This document shows, in pieces, positions 7,718 through 15,138 of a stretch of 32,354 nt of DNA (positions are counted from its first letter, which is position 1; each line of letters opens with the position of its first letter). The notes under the pieces were generated by a model. The model was given only the letters and a program-made list of their open reading frames with translations. It did not search any database and was not told where the DNA came from. The position numbers were made by a program, and so were the translations under genes. Origin of the DNA: Rhodospirillales bacterium (GTDB lineage Bacteria > Pseudomonadota > Alphaproteobacteria > BOG-932 > Roseiterribacteraceae); the NCBI GenBank assembly GCA_028291345.1, contig JAQGIF010000330.1, positions 1 through 32,354 of the forward strand, written 5' to 3'.

Positions 7718-8572
7718 CGCGAGCAGCACCGGCAGTTCGACATGGGAGATGATTTGCCGGGTCGTACCGCCGAATACCGCCTCGCGGGTGCGGCTGTGAT
7801 GATAGCCGCCCATCACAAGAAGGCTGGCCCCCATCCCCCGCGCTTCTGATAGCAGCGTCTCCGAGACGGATCTGCCAGCAGGTTCCATGTGCGCGGCCTT
7901 GGCGACGACGCCATGATGGCCGAGATAGGCGATCAGCTCCTCAGTATGCGCGGATTCCGCGCTGCCGATCGTGCGGATTTCCACTCGCTTCATGCGGCCG
8001 AGCAGCGGAAGTGCCGCCGCGATCGCCCGAACCTCCTCGCGCCCGCCTGCCCAGGCGACGAGCGCGCCTTCGAACAGACTGGACGGCGCGATGGCGGGAG
8101 ACAGCAGAATTGGGCGGCCGGCGTCGAACAAGACAGCTTCCAGCATTGCATCGCCGTCGACTGGGCCGCTCGGCCCCAGGCCGCGCATAACCACCAGATC
8201 GGCGAAGCGGGCTGCGTCGCGCAATATGACAGCGGAGGCGCCGATACGCTCGGTCCAGGAAACGGAGACGCCATGAGCATGTGCCTGGTCGGGGCCGGCA
8301 GGCAGGCCATGGCGGACGCGCCATTCTTCGAACGCCCTGCCAGCATCCTGGGCGGCGGACGCCGCCTCGCTTTCCACCGCGGCAACCAGTTCACCGGTCA
8401 TGACGGGTGCGGTCCAATCCGCGACATAGCGGGCGATATCCACGGGATCGGGCCGGAGGCATAGAGCCGACAGGTGGGACTCGAACGTTTGAGCGATTTC
8501 GAAGGCAATGCGCAGCGCGACATCGTCTGCATGATGGCCTGTAACTGGGAGCAATAAAGCGCGCAAACCCAT
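7712..8572 (-). CDS. Universal stress protein (tandem UspA domains)
   Basis: A cytoplasmic protein of 286 residues with two UspA-like halves. The second half ends in LVMGGYHHSRTREAVFGGTT, the G-X2-G-X9-G-(S/T) nucleotide-binding signature of ATP-binding Usp proteins, followed by HVELPVLLAH. The first half has ALLLPVTGHHADD at its start and a degenerate loop (LVVMRGLG), so probably only the C-terminal half binds ATP. I chose the ATG at 8572 because the GGAGG site touches the alternative ATG at 8581 directly and is well spaced (9 bases) for 8572. Its precise stress role is not visible. Upstream are an inverted repeat and an AT-rich stretch that could be its promoter. Confidence 0.85.
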   Translation of the reverse strand: MGLRALLLPVTGHHADDVALRIAFEIAQTFESHLSALCLRPDPVDIARYVADWTAPVMTGELVAAVESEAASAAQDAGRAFEEWRVRHGLPAGPDQAHAHGVSVSWTERIGASAVILRDAARFADLVVMRGLGPSGPVDGDAMLEAVLFDAGRPILLSPAIAPSSLFEGALVAWAGGREEVRAIAAALPLLGRMKRVEIRTIGSAESAHTEELIAYLGHHGVVAKAAHMEPAGRSVSETLLSEARGMGASLLVMGGYHHSRTREAVFGGTTRQIISHVELPVLLAH

Positions 8573-8588
8573 GGTAAGCATCCTCCGC

Positions 8589-8612
8589 CATTCGTTATTA
8601 TACAGTTATAAC
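8589..8612 (-). promoter_or_regulatory. Inverted repeat in the promoter region of the universal stress protein gene
   Basis: GTTAT at 8594-8598 and ATAAC at 8608-8612 form an inverted repeat with a 9-base spacer, just upstream of the universal stress protein start on the minus strand, within an AT-rich island. The adjoining decamer CATTCGTTAT (8589-8598) recurs at 12408-12417 in front of the phosphotransferase-like gene. An operator or promoter element is plausible but no regulator is identified. Confidence 0.3.
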
Positions 8613-8634
8613 ACGAAGAAAACTGTTTTGATCC

Positions 8635-8847
8635 TCATTCGACGCTGGAGATCCGCGGCGGGGATGACGGCCCTCGCCAATCGGTGATCTCTTCAAGTTC
8701 GAGGGCTTCGAGTTCGGTCGATGGCGGGAAATGGCCTTCGACAATAGGCTGCCCAGGGTTTTCTAAACACCAGTCGGCCGGTGCGGACAGCGGAAGCAGC
8801 AGCGTGGTCAGCCCGGCGGGGACATGCGGCGCGAAGCGGCCGGCCAA
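8635..8847 (-). CDS. Small hypothetical protein, doubtful
   Basis: An open frame of 70 codons from a TTG at 8847, directly after an in-frame TGA, to a stop at 8635. It sits in an otherwise empty 290-bp stretch between the glutathione-transferase-like gene and the universal stress protein gene. The codons favour G or C at the third position, as in the real genes nearby, and the acidic C-terminal part (STELEALELEEITDW) looks like protein, but I recognise no family, motif or signal peptide. There is no ATG or GTG and no clear ribosome binding site. It may be a real small protein, the tail of a decayed gene, or chance. Confidence 0.3.
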   Translation of the reverse strand: MAGRFAPHVPAGLTTLLLPLSAPADWCLENPGQPIVEGHFPPSTELEALELEEITDWRGPSSPPRISSVE

Positions 8848-8861
8848 AGCTGCGGTTCAAT

Positions 8862-9578
8862 CTAACTGTCCAGCTCCTTATAATGCCGGAAAATGCCGTC
8901 CTCGTTGAACGGAATGCGCCGATCCGATGCCAGATAGGCCGCGAGCCGGGGACGAGCGGAAACGCGGTCGTGTGAAGCGACGAGATGGGGCCACTGATTT
9001 TCCTGCTTTGCCATCGCTTGCGGAAAAGCGTAGCGCAGTCCCTCGACAACCTGGAACAGGCTGAGGTCGATATAGGTCGCGTCCACGCCGACCAGCCAGC
9101 CGCTTCCCATTGGATTCGCAGCGACGATCCGCTCGAAATAGCCAAGGAACTTGCCGATCCGGCTTTCACGAAATTCTTTTGCCCGGCGCCGGGCCTCAGG
9201 CTTCTGGTCTTCGTAAAAAAAGCCCGTGCCCAGCGGATGATGAGTGTCGTGCACCTCCGCCACTAGGTCCATTACCGTCAGTTGCAGCTGGTGAATGAAC
9301 AGCCGGTCCGCCGGGGTGCGCGGCGCGAGGTCGAGCCGCGGCCCCAGATAGAGCAGGATATTGGCGACCTGAGCGATCGCCAGCCGTCCGTGCTTCAGAA
9401 AGGGCGGGGCGAAAGGCGGGCGGATCGCGGACTTGTCCTCGAGCATTGCCATCATCGACTCAATGCCCTTTTTCGTCCGCGCGACATCGGCATAATCGGC
9501 CCCTGCCTCTTCCAGCGCCAGCCTGACGAACTCGCCCCGACCCTGGATCCCCGGCCAATAATACAATTCGTACGTCAT
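8862..9578 (-). CDS. Glutathione S-transferase family protein
   Basis: A 238-residue cytoplasmic protein. The N-terminal thioredoxin-like domain begins TYELYYWPGIQGRGEFVRL, with an early tyrosine and the FVRLALEEAGADY helix typical of the GST fold, and the C-terminal all-helical domain includes WLVGVDATYIDLSLFQVV around residues 165-185. GSTs conjugate glutathione to electrophiles or act as isomerases or peroxidases; the substrate here is unknown. The ATG at 9578 is preferred to an upstream in-frame start at 9716 because a GGGGGAGAGGG ribosome site lies just before it and the GST fold starts there. It follows the minus-strand lipocalin-like gene after 215 bp, in which I saw no gene, so it probably has its own promoter. 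Confidence 0.87.
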   Translation of the reverse strand: MTYELYYWPGIQGRGEFVRLALEEAGADYADVARTKKGIESMMAMLEDKSAIRPPFAPPFLKHGRLAIAQVANILLYLGPRLDLAPRTPADRLFIHQLQLTVMDLVAEVHDTHHPLGTGFFYEDQKPEARRRAKEFRESRIGKFLGYFERIVAANPMGSGWLVGVDATYIDLSLFQVVEGLRYAFPQAMAKQENQWPHLVASHDRVSARPRLAAYLASDRRIPFNEDGIFRHYKELDS

Positions 9579-9793
9579 TGCCCTCTCCCCCAGCCATCGA
9601 AGATGTTCAATAGGGAGCGAACACCGGGCACGCCGGTCTGGTTCAAACGCCGGCATGATGCTGCACACGGTCATACAAGCGGTCGACGATCGTATGATCG
9701 GAACCTCGTTGGGCATTCCGTGCAGCCTAATCCGAATGACGGATACGTTCTATCGGCCTCTCGCCCGAACGCTATGCCCACAGTATCCGGCAA

Positions 9794-10918
9794 TTAGCCG
9801 CCAGCATCCCTCGCGCGAATGCCCATTGCCGCGAGCAACCCTTCCGCAATGAAGGTCAGACTGCCGAACCCAGTACTTGTCTCCCCTGAGGCGTACTGCA
9901 CCACACGTACGGGCTGGATGCGGTGGATCGGACGACCGATCGTTCCGTCCGGGTAACGGACATCAGCATGGTGGGCGACGTCCCATATCTCGGTCTCGAG
10001 ATGCTGGAGCCCCCGCCAGACTCCCAAGCCCAGCCCGTCGCGATAACCGCCATAACCCAAGCCCGGCATCGCGATCGATGGTCCCTGCGCCTCGACCTCG
10101 ATTCGCGTGCGCTCACCATTGGTCGCGGTCACCTCAAAAGCCGCCCGCCGCATCCGGCGCGGGCGCGTGTCGTCGATGAATGCGACCTCGATATCGGCCG
10201 ATTCCCCGATCCAGCGGGTCGCGCGGGTCGCGCTGTCCAAAATTGCCGCCGACAAATAGCGCGAACCGTCCGCGCCATTCGCGACCTGGACATGGCCGCC
10301 AAACGCATCGGTCGAATAAAAAAGGAATGAGAAAAGCCCGCCGATCGGCGGCGGCGCTTCGCCGGTGCGCGGCTCTGCGATGCCGACACGCTCGCGCACG
10401 CCCCAGGAATGATCGCGGCAGGCCCACCAATCGTCGATCGCGATGCGGACGCCGCCCAGCTCCAGCCAACCGGTACAGCTGCCGACCTGATCGTAGCGGC
10501 TGTAATCCTCGATGATCCGCCCGGCCGATCGCTTGAAATGCTGACGCTCCTCCTGCGGTGGCAGGAAGGCGTGCCAATCCAGCACGCCCTTGAACGTGTC
10601 ATGGCCAATGTGAAGCCTGATATGCTCCATTGGCTCGACGATCTCGATCCGCAGTGGGCCGCAGGCTGGGTCGTAGGTCGGGCGCAATTGACGGGAAATT
10701 CGCAGATTATGCTGCTTGCCATCAACGATCGCGACCACTCCCCCATCGACGACATTCATGTTCTGGTAGACACCCATGGTGAATTGGAGCGTCGCCCCGC
10801 CCCGACGGTCGGATGCCGCGAACCAAAGCCGATCGAAGAATCGGGGGTCGCTGGTGCCGACATGGTCGAAGGTAGTGGGGAGTTGGTGCCAAAGAGAATC
10901 GTCGAGTGGGGTCAGCAT
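9794..10918 (-). CDS. Lipocalin-like (DUF7064/AttH-related) hypothetical protein
   Basis: A 374-residue protein without signal peptide or membrane segment, starting at an ATG behind a strong GGAGGTGAC site. Its beta-rich sequence and the motif DDWWACRDHSWGVRE (about residues 162-176) resemble the AttH/CrtC-like double-lipocalin proteins now grouped as DUF7064/DUF7065, found beside phosphotransferase-like genes in actinobacteria and sphingomonads. Members are presumed to bind or modify hydrophobic molecules; no reaction is established. It is the last gene of the minus-strand set with the unknown 150-residue protein, the phosphotransferase-like protein, TetR and the KstD-like flavoprotein, only 14 bp after the gene before it. 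Family assignment is from memory of sequence style and is moderately secure. Confidence 0.65.
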   Translation of the reverse strand: MLTPLDDSLWHQLPTTFDHVGTSDPRFFDRLWFAASDRRGGATLQFTMGVYQNMNVVDGGVVAIVDGKQHNLRISRQLRPTYDPACGPLRIEIVEPMEHIRLHIGHDTFKGVLDWHAFLPPQEERQHFKRSAGRIIEDYSRYDQVGSCTGWLELGGVRIAIDDWWACRDHSWGVRERVGIAEPRTGEAPPPIGGLFSFLFYSTDAFGGHVQVANGADGSRYLSAAILDSATRATRWIGESADIEVAFIDDTRPRRMRRAAFEVTATNGERTRIEVEAQGPSIAMPGLGYGGYRDGLGLGVWRGLQHLETEIWDVAHHADVRYPDGTIGRPIHRIQPVRVVQYASGETSTGFGSLTFIAEGLLAAMGIRARDAGG

Positions 10919-10932
10919 GTCACCTCCGAAAA

Positions 10933-11385
10933 TCAGGTTTTCTTCACGGGTTGCGCGGACATCTGGAACGGGAATCGCTCGGATCGCTCGCGGAACAGCG
11001 CTGTCATCAGGCGATAGGCTTCACCCCCGACGGGCTCGACCAGGATAGCCGGCATCGCCCGTACCAGCAGGCCGCGCAATTGCTGTTGACGATCTTCCAA
11101 AGCCACCCAGTCGGTGGGATCGGCCGGATGTGAGAGGGCGTTGCGGACCTCGTCGGCCAGCGGATCGGCGAGCAGCGATACCGCCGTCCGCAGGACGTCG
11201 GCGGTCGCGTCGATGTCCCAGGCGAGAAACGCCGGCACTTTCACCCAGGACGCGCCGAGGGCGTTCAACGCGCCGATTGCGCCGCGCAGTATTTCCGCCG
11301 GATAGGCCGACGTAACCTCGGGTGCGACAATTTCGGACAGGATACGGCTGAGTCCTTCCAGCTGTTCGGCAACGGTGGGACGCAT
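10933..11385 (-). CDS. Hypothetical protein paired with the phosphotransferase-like gene
   Basis: A 150-residue, mostly helical, soluble protein that I do not recognise. The ATG at 11383-11385 overlaps the TGA of the upstream phosphotransferase-like gene (ATGA), so the two are almost certainly translationally coupled and may act together. A longer in-frame reading from 11601 would run inside the phosphotransferase gene and is rejected. There are no cysteines, signal peptide or obvious catalytic motif. Leu/Ala-rich helices dominate, as in helper or oligomerisation subunits, but function should not be assumed. Confidence 0.75.
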   Translation of the reverse strand: MRPTVAEQLEGLSRILSEIVAPEVTSAYPAEILRGAIGALNALGASWVKVPAFLAWDIDATADVLRTAVSLLADPLADEVRNALSHPADPTDWVALEDRQQQLRGLLVRAMPAILVEPVGGEAYRLMTALFRERSERFPFQMSAQPVKKT

Positions 11386-12371
11386 CAGGCAGCCTCGATC
11401 AGTTCGAGCATCAGGCGGTAAATCCTGACGGGCGCGTGAAGAATGAAATTGAGCCGGCCGTCGGCAAAGGATCGCCTGCCCGTCTGGACCGTCATTGCCT
11501 GCTTCAGATTGGCCAGCACATTCCACCAGCGGATGGCGGCGGGGTCGGTCGAGAAGCCGGTACGCCGGCTCCATCGCTCGATGAGATGCGCCGATTCCCA
11601 TATGCCGGGGATGCTGTGCTCACCGGCGCGAAGCGGATTCGTGACCCAGCCGATATCCTCCAGTGGATCGCCCAAATGCGCGGTTTCCCAGTCCAGGATC
11701 AACGTGACCTCGTCGCCCTGCATCAGGACATTGCCCGGCTTGAAGTCGCCATGGACCAAAGTCGTGACCGATGTCGCCGGCTTGTTCCGGCGAAGCCAGG
11801 CGATCGCCATCTCCATTTCAGGCTCCGGCTCCAGCTGCACCCGCCGCAGTTCCCCCTCCCAAAGGTCGAGCGCAGCAGCGGCAGCATCGCGAGGTGGGGG
11901 GAGGACCTTGTCCAAGCCCAGGGCTCGCCAATCCAGCATGTGGATGTCGGCGAGCCGATCGTACAAGCGGTGAGCGATCGCTAACCGGCGCTCCACAGAT
12001 CGGTCGCTATTGAGCACGAGATAGTCGCAAATGCCCTCGGCACGGTCCATGACGATCGAAGGGCGGCCAAGCCTCGCGCCATCCGCATCGAGCCAGCGAA
12101 CCTTGGGAACCGGGACGGCGCAATCCGCCAATGCCGCGAGGGTGGCGAATTCCGTGGGGCGGTCGGTTTCCAGCACGCTTCCGACCGGATCGCGCCGGGC
12201 GATGAACGGCGAGGAATGAATCTTGCCGTTCGCCTGCCACGAGGCGTCGAACACCCAGTTTTCTCGCGAATAGCCGGCCGATGTGCGGCGCAGGCCCTCG
12301 ATGCGGACCGCCGGGTCGCCCAACTCTCCGGCCAGCCATTTCGTCAGTTGCCGCGCAATTGCCTCGGTCAT
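11385..12371 (-). CDS. Phosphotransferase family protein (aminoglycoside phosphotransferase / ACAD10-like kinase fold)
   Basis: A 328-residue kinase-fold protein of the APH family. The catalytic loop HGDFKPGN lies at 207-214 (D209 as base, N214 metal-binding) and the metal-binding DWE at 227-229. Such proteins in catabolic clusters are thought to phosphorylate small molecules such as hydroxy-acyl compounds rather than antibiotics, as in the ACAD10/11 type; that is an inference here. The ATG at 12371 follows a GGGGGAGGGG ribosome site; the upstream start at 12410 would fall inside a palindrome. It lies 69 bp after the TetR gene and overlaps the next gene by ATGA. Confidence 0.87.
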   Translation of the reverse strand: MTEAIARQLTKWLAGELGDPAVRIEGLRRTSAGYSRENWVFDASWQANGKIHSSPFIARRDPVGSVLETDRPTEFATLAALADCAVPVPKVRWLDADGARLGRPSIVMDRAEGICDYLVLNSDRSVERRLAIAHRLYDRLADIHMLDWRALGLDKVLPPPRDAAAAALDLWEGELRRVQLEPEPEMEMAIAWLRRNKPATSVTTLVHGDFKPGNVLMQGDEVTLILDWETAHLGDPLEDIGWVTNPLRAGEHSIPGIWESAHLIERWSRRTGFSTDPAAIRWWNVLANLKQAMTVQTGRRSFADGRLNFILHAPVRIYRLMLELIEAA

Positions 12372-12392
12372 CGGCGCCCCTCCCCCGCTCGA

Positions 12393-12427
12393 GCGCCCAT
12401 TTGGGCGCATTCGTTATCAGGAAATAA
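12393..12427 (-). promoter_or_regulatory. Palindrome and TetR-operator-like site between tetR and the phosphotransferase-like gene
   Basis: GCGCCCA (12393-12399) and TGGGCGC (12402-12408) form a perfect 7-bp inverted repeat with a 2-base centre. Beside it, TTATC-AGGA-AATAA at 12414-12427 resembles the perfect repeat TTATC-AGTGC-GATAA upstream of the KstD-like gene (14829-14843). The GC palindrome could be an attenuating hairpin or an operator, and the second element a weaker copy of the same operator. Location between regulator and target supports regulation; the binding protein is not proven. Confidence 0.4.
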
Positions 12428-12440
12428 ACTATATGTTTTA

Positions 12441-13052
12441 CTACGACGCAAGCGCCCCGCAAAACATATCGACCAGATTGCGGCTAAAGGCCTCGTCATC
12501 CAGCTGCTGCTCACGCGATCCGCCTCGGGCGCGAATGGCGGCGGCGTGAAGAAAAATACTGTGGGCGACACTGATCCGCTCCGATAAAATGACATCGGGT
12601 ATGTCCTTGAGCCGGGCGCGGAGAAGCGCGGCGGCCTCGTCGATGGCGGTATCGCCGACCAGATCCATGATCTGGCTGAAAGACAGGCTGACATCGTCGT
12701 GGAGGTCGCTGAGCAGCATCACGACCGACTTATCGTGCGGGTCGCCGCTCGCAAGCTCGGCAAAAGGCAGCACGAAGATCGCCGCGACGGCGCGCAGATC
12801 GTCGGGAGGCGCGACGGCGGCCTGCGCGAGCAGCACACGGCGACGGGCGACCAGCGGCGGCAGTTCCCGCTCCAGCAATGCCCGCAGCAGCCCTTCCTTG
12901 GTGCCGAAATGATATTGTAGGGCCCCCGCATTGCGCTGCTTCGCGGCGAGCCTGATTTCCCGCATGCTGACAGCCCCGATCCCTCGCGCTGCGAAAAGGC
13001 GAAGCGCGGTATCGAGAAGCTGCAGACGCGCCGGTTCAGGGCTGCGAGGCAT
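12441..13052 (-). CDS. TetR/AcrR family transcriptional regulator
   Basis: A 203-residue repressor-type protein. The N-terminal domain has the TetR layout ARLQLLDTALRLFAARG, then the helix-turn-helix region VSMREIRLAAKQRNAGALQYHFGTKEGLLRAL (about residues 23-55, written here in overlapping form as MREIRLAAK, GALQYHFGTKEGLL). The C-terminal ligand domain is variable and rich in alpha helices. It starts at an ATG 8 bp after the stop of the KstD-like gene, with an AAGGGG site overlapping that stop, so it is co-transcribed with it. The likely role is local control of this catabolic cluster in response to the substrate or its CoA ester. Confidence 0.9.
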   Translation of the reverse strand: MPRSPEPARLQLLDTALRLFAARGIGAVSMREIRLAAKQRNAGALQYHFGTKEGLLRALLERELPPLVARRRVLLAQAAVAPPDDLRAVAAIFVLPFAELASGDPHDKSVVMLLSDLHDDVSLSFSQIMDLVGDTAIDEAAALLRARLKDIPDVILSERISVAHSIFLHAAAIRARGGSREQQLDDEAFSRNLVDMFCGALAS

Positions 13053-13060
13053 GCAGCCCC

Positions 13061-14773
13061 TTAATGATTGGCACGCGCCACGTGGCGCGCCACACGGCGG
13101 CCCGAAAACACGCAGTCGGCGAAGGACAGGCCGCTGACATAGGTATTGGAAGCAACGCCGACTGCCGTACGCCCCGCGGCATACAAGCCGGGAATCGTCT
13201 GGCCGGCCTCATTCAGCACCAGCCCGGAGGTTTCCTCGATCCGCAAGCCGCCGAAGGTGATGACGGGCAGTGGCAGGAACCGGCTGTTTATCGAAATATC
13301 CATCGCGTAGAAAGGTGGCGCGACGATCGGCACCATATCGCTCATCTGCTTACCGAATGGGTCGGGCTGCTCGCCCCGTGCCGCGCGGTTATAGACCGCG
13401 ACCGTGTCGATCAGACCCAGCGTATCGATCCCGGCTCTCTCCGCCAGCGCGTCGAGCGTATCCGCCTTCTTATAATTGAACAGCAGGTTCAGCAGCGTGA
13501 TGTCGCGCTGGAACGGCACGATCAACGGGTCCATCGCCTGCTTGAAGGCCTGCCCGCGCAGATTCTTGTCATAGACGATGTAGCCGACGCCGCCATTGTG
13601 GTCGCCGATCTGCTCGCCCAGGCTGGCGCCATAGACGGTCTCGTCGATCATCCGCTTGCCCTGGGCATTAACAACGATGGCGTCAGACCAGGCCTTGGGC
13701 GGATTGATGAAGCGCCAGGCGCTGATCTTATCCATCAGCGCCAGCTGCCCGCCCGCGCCGGCGCCTATCATGATGCCCTGGCCCTGGTCGCCCAACGTGC
13801 CGTTCGGCATACCCGTGGCGTAAGTCGGGGCGAAATGCCGGACCATTGTGTTGTTCATGATGAAGCCGCCGGTGCTGAGCAGCACACCATCCCTTGCCCG
13901 GATCCAGCGTTCGACCCGAGACTTGGCCTCCACCTCGGCGGCACGCTTCAAATACCAGCTGCCCAGACCGATCGTGATGGCGGCGAAAGGCAAGGTGGGC
14001 GGCAGCATCGCGAGGAGCTTGTCGGCCGTGGCGATGAATTTGCCGAATCGCGATGCCTCCGGCGAACCGGCGGGAATCGACAATATTTTCACGCCGATCA
14101 CCCGCCCTGTGCTGTCCCGCGCAAGCTGCCGGGCCTCGGAATAGCGGTGAAATTTCAGCCCCTTGGCCATCGCCGAATCGCGCAGCGGGCCCCAGATGCC
14201 TATACCCACGCCCCAGGCCTTTTTGCCGTTGCTGATATGGGCACGATGGCCGCGCGCCGCCGGCTTGGCACGGGCGGCATAAGACGCCACCAGCGAATTG
14301 TCGGGGTGGTAGAGAAAATAGGCTAGCGGTGGATATGACGCTTTTTTCTTCCAGACCTTGCTGTTCAGCTTGCCGCCATTGGCCAGAATCCAGTCGACCG
14401 TCTCAACGCTTTCCTCGACGAATTTGCGCAGCGTTTCGTCGGAGACGACGTCGCCGACCTCGATCTTCAGGTATTTGTACATTTCCTCGGGCGTATCATC
14501 TTCGCCCGCTTCCTTCTGGATCTTGGTCCCACCGCCGGCATAGAAGATTCCGCCGTTGGCCGCCGTCGATCCGCCGCCCTCATAGCGATCGACCGCCGTG
14601 ACCTTCAGCCCGCGCTCCAGGCCTTCCAGAGCCGCGGCGACGCCGGCGCCGCCGAGGCCGACGACGACAAGGTCCGCGGTCTCGTCCCAGGCAAAACTGT
14701 CGGGGTCCGCGATCACCAGCGGGTCCTCGATCGCGACATCCAGTTTCGCGGCTTCAGCGGCGTTATATTTCAA
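13061..14773 (-). CDS. FAD-dependent oxidoreductase, 3-ketosteroid dehydrogenase / fumarate reductase flavoprotein family
   Basis: A 570-residue flavoprotein. The dinucleotide-binding motif DLVVVGLGGAGVAAALEGL lies at about residues 34-52, followed by the GGGSTAANGGIFYAGGG segment characteristic of the FrdA/KstD family, and the C-terminal FAD block GLYAAGRTAVGVASNTYVSG. Homologues dehydrogenate 3-ketosteroids (delta-1) or reduce double bonds; the substrate here cannot be told. The start is a TTG at 14773 behind an excellent GGGGGAGGAACC site, with no better ATG nearby. It is the first gene of a minus-strand operon with TetR, phosphotransferase-like, unknown and DUF7064-type genes, a context seen in degradation of steroid-like or terpenoid compounds. 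There is no signal peptide. Confidence 0.85.
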   Translation of the reverse strand: MKYNAAEAAKLDVAIEDPLVIADPDSFAWDETADLVVVGLGGAGVAAALEGLERGLKVTAVDRYEGGGSTAANGGIFYAGGGTKIQKEAGEDDTPEEMYKYLKIEVGDVVSDETLRKFVEESVETVDWILANGGKLNSKVWKKKASYPPLAYFLYHPDNSLVASYAARAKPAARGHRAHISNGKKAWGVGIGIWGPLRDSAMAKGLKFHRYSEARQLARDSTGRVIGVKILSIPAGSPEASRFGKFIATADKLLAMLPPTLPFAAITIGLGSWYLKRAAEVEAKSRVERWIRARDGVLLSTGGFIMNNTMVRHFAPTYATGMPNGTLGDQGQGIMIGAGAGGQLALMDKISAWRFINPPKAWSDAIVVNAQGKRMIDETVYGASLGEQIGDHNGGVGYIVYDKNLRGQAFKQAMDPLIVPFQRDITLLNLLFNYKKADTLDALAERAGIDTLGLIDTVAVYNRAARGEQPDPFGKQMSDMVPIVAPPFYAMDISINSRFLPLPVITFGGLRIEETSGLVLNEAGQTIPGLYAAGRTAVGVASNTYVSGLSFADCVFSGRRVARHVARANH

Positions 14774-14828
14774 GGTTCCTCCCCCAGGATTTTTACGAGA
14801 AACGCATCTTATTCGGTCGATGTTTCTA

Positions 14829-14843
14829 TTATCAGTGCGATAA
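14829..14843 (-). promoter_or_regulatory. Candidate TetR operator upstream of the KstD-like gene
   Basis: TTATC (14829-14833) and GATAA (14839-14843) form a perfect inverted repeat around AGTGC, 56 bp before the TTG start of the flavoprotein operon, the right place and size for a TetR-family half-site pair. A similar element lies at 12414-12427. GATAAT-like -10 sequences overlap it on the minus strand. Confidence 0.4.
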
Positions 14844-15004
14844 GGTCATGCGCCATTACGCGTTACGCGTCCAGAACCGTTCTGAATTTCGCGCCCACTG
14901 CTCAATAGTGAAGGGGCCTGGCGGCAATTCGACGCCGGGATTCCGCAAATGGAATCGCGGGCTGACCTGAAAGGCGAATGTGGAAATCCATTCGCCAACC
15001 ATTA

Positions 15005-15062
15005 CCCCTATAGCGGTTTCGCACAAAGGTTTTGTCCAATCCGCTATACCGCTAAAGGGTTT
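15005..15062. repeat. Nested palindromic intergenic element
   Basis: Within the 365-bp gene-free stretch between the KstD-like gene and folD (14774-15138). TATAGCGG at 15009-15016 pairs perfectly with CCGCTATA at 15041-15048, and its inner seven bases TAGCGGT (15011-15017) can instead pair with ACCGCTA at 15048-15054. Inside the loop ACAAA (15023-15027) faces TTTGT (15031-15035) across GGT. The element thus has two alternative stems around one inner hairpin. It resembles a small interspersed palindromic repeat or an operator. No second copy was found in the window. I saw no credible gene in the rest of this intergenic stretch; a 72-codon minus frame at 14856-15074 runs through the palindrome and is discounted. 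Confidence 0.5.
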
Positions 15063-15138
15063 CCGCGCAGCCATTGAACTGGCATGTTGCGGGCAGCGTA
15101 ATACAGCATGACTGAGTGTGAGGCGGAGAGTTCAACCG

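Noticed and set aside
9579-9793. Possible gene in the gap between the GST-like and lipocalin-like genes, including a 65-codon plus-strand frame
   Set aside because: The frame has no ribosome site or family resemblance and overlaps the end of the lipocalin-like gene; the gap probably holds only the GST promoter.
14856-15074. A 72-codon minus-strand frame between the KstD-like gene and folD
   Set aside because: It runs straight through the nested palindrome, has no recognisable family and no good ribosome site.
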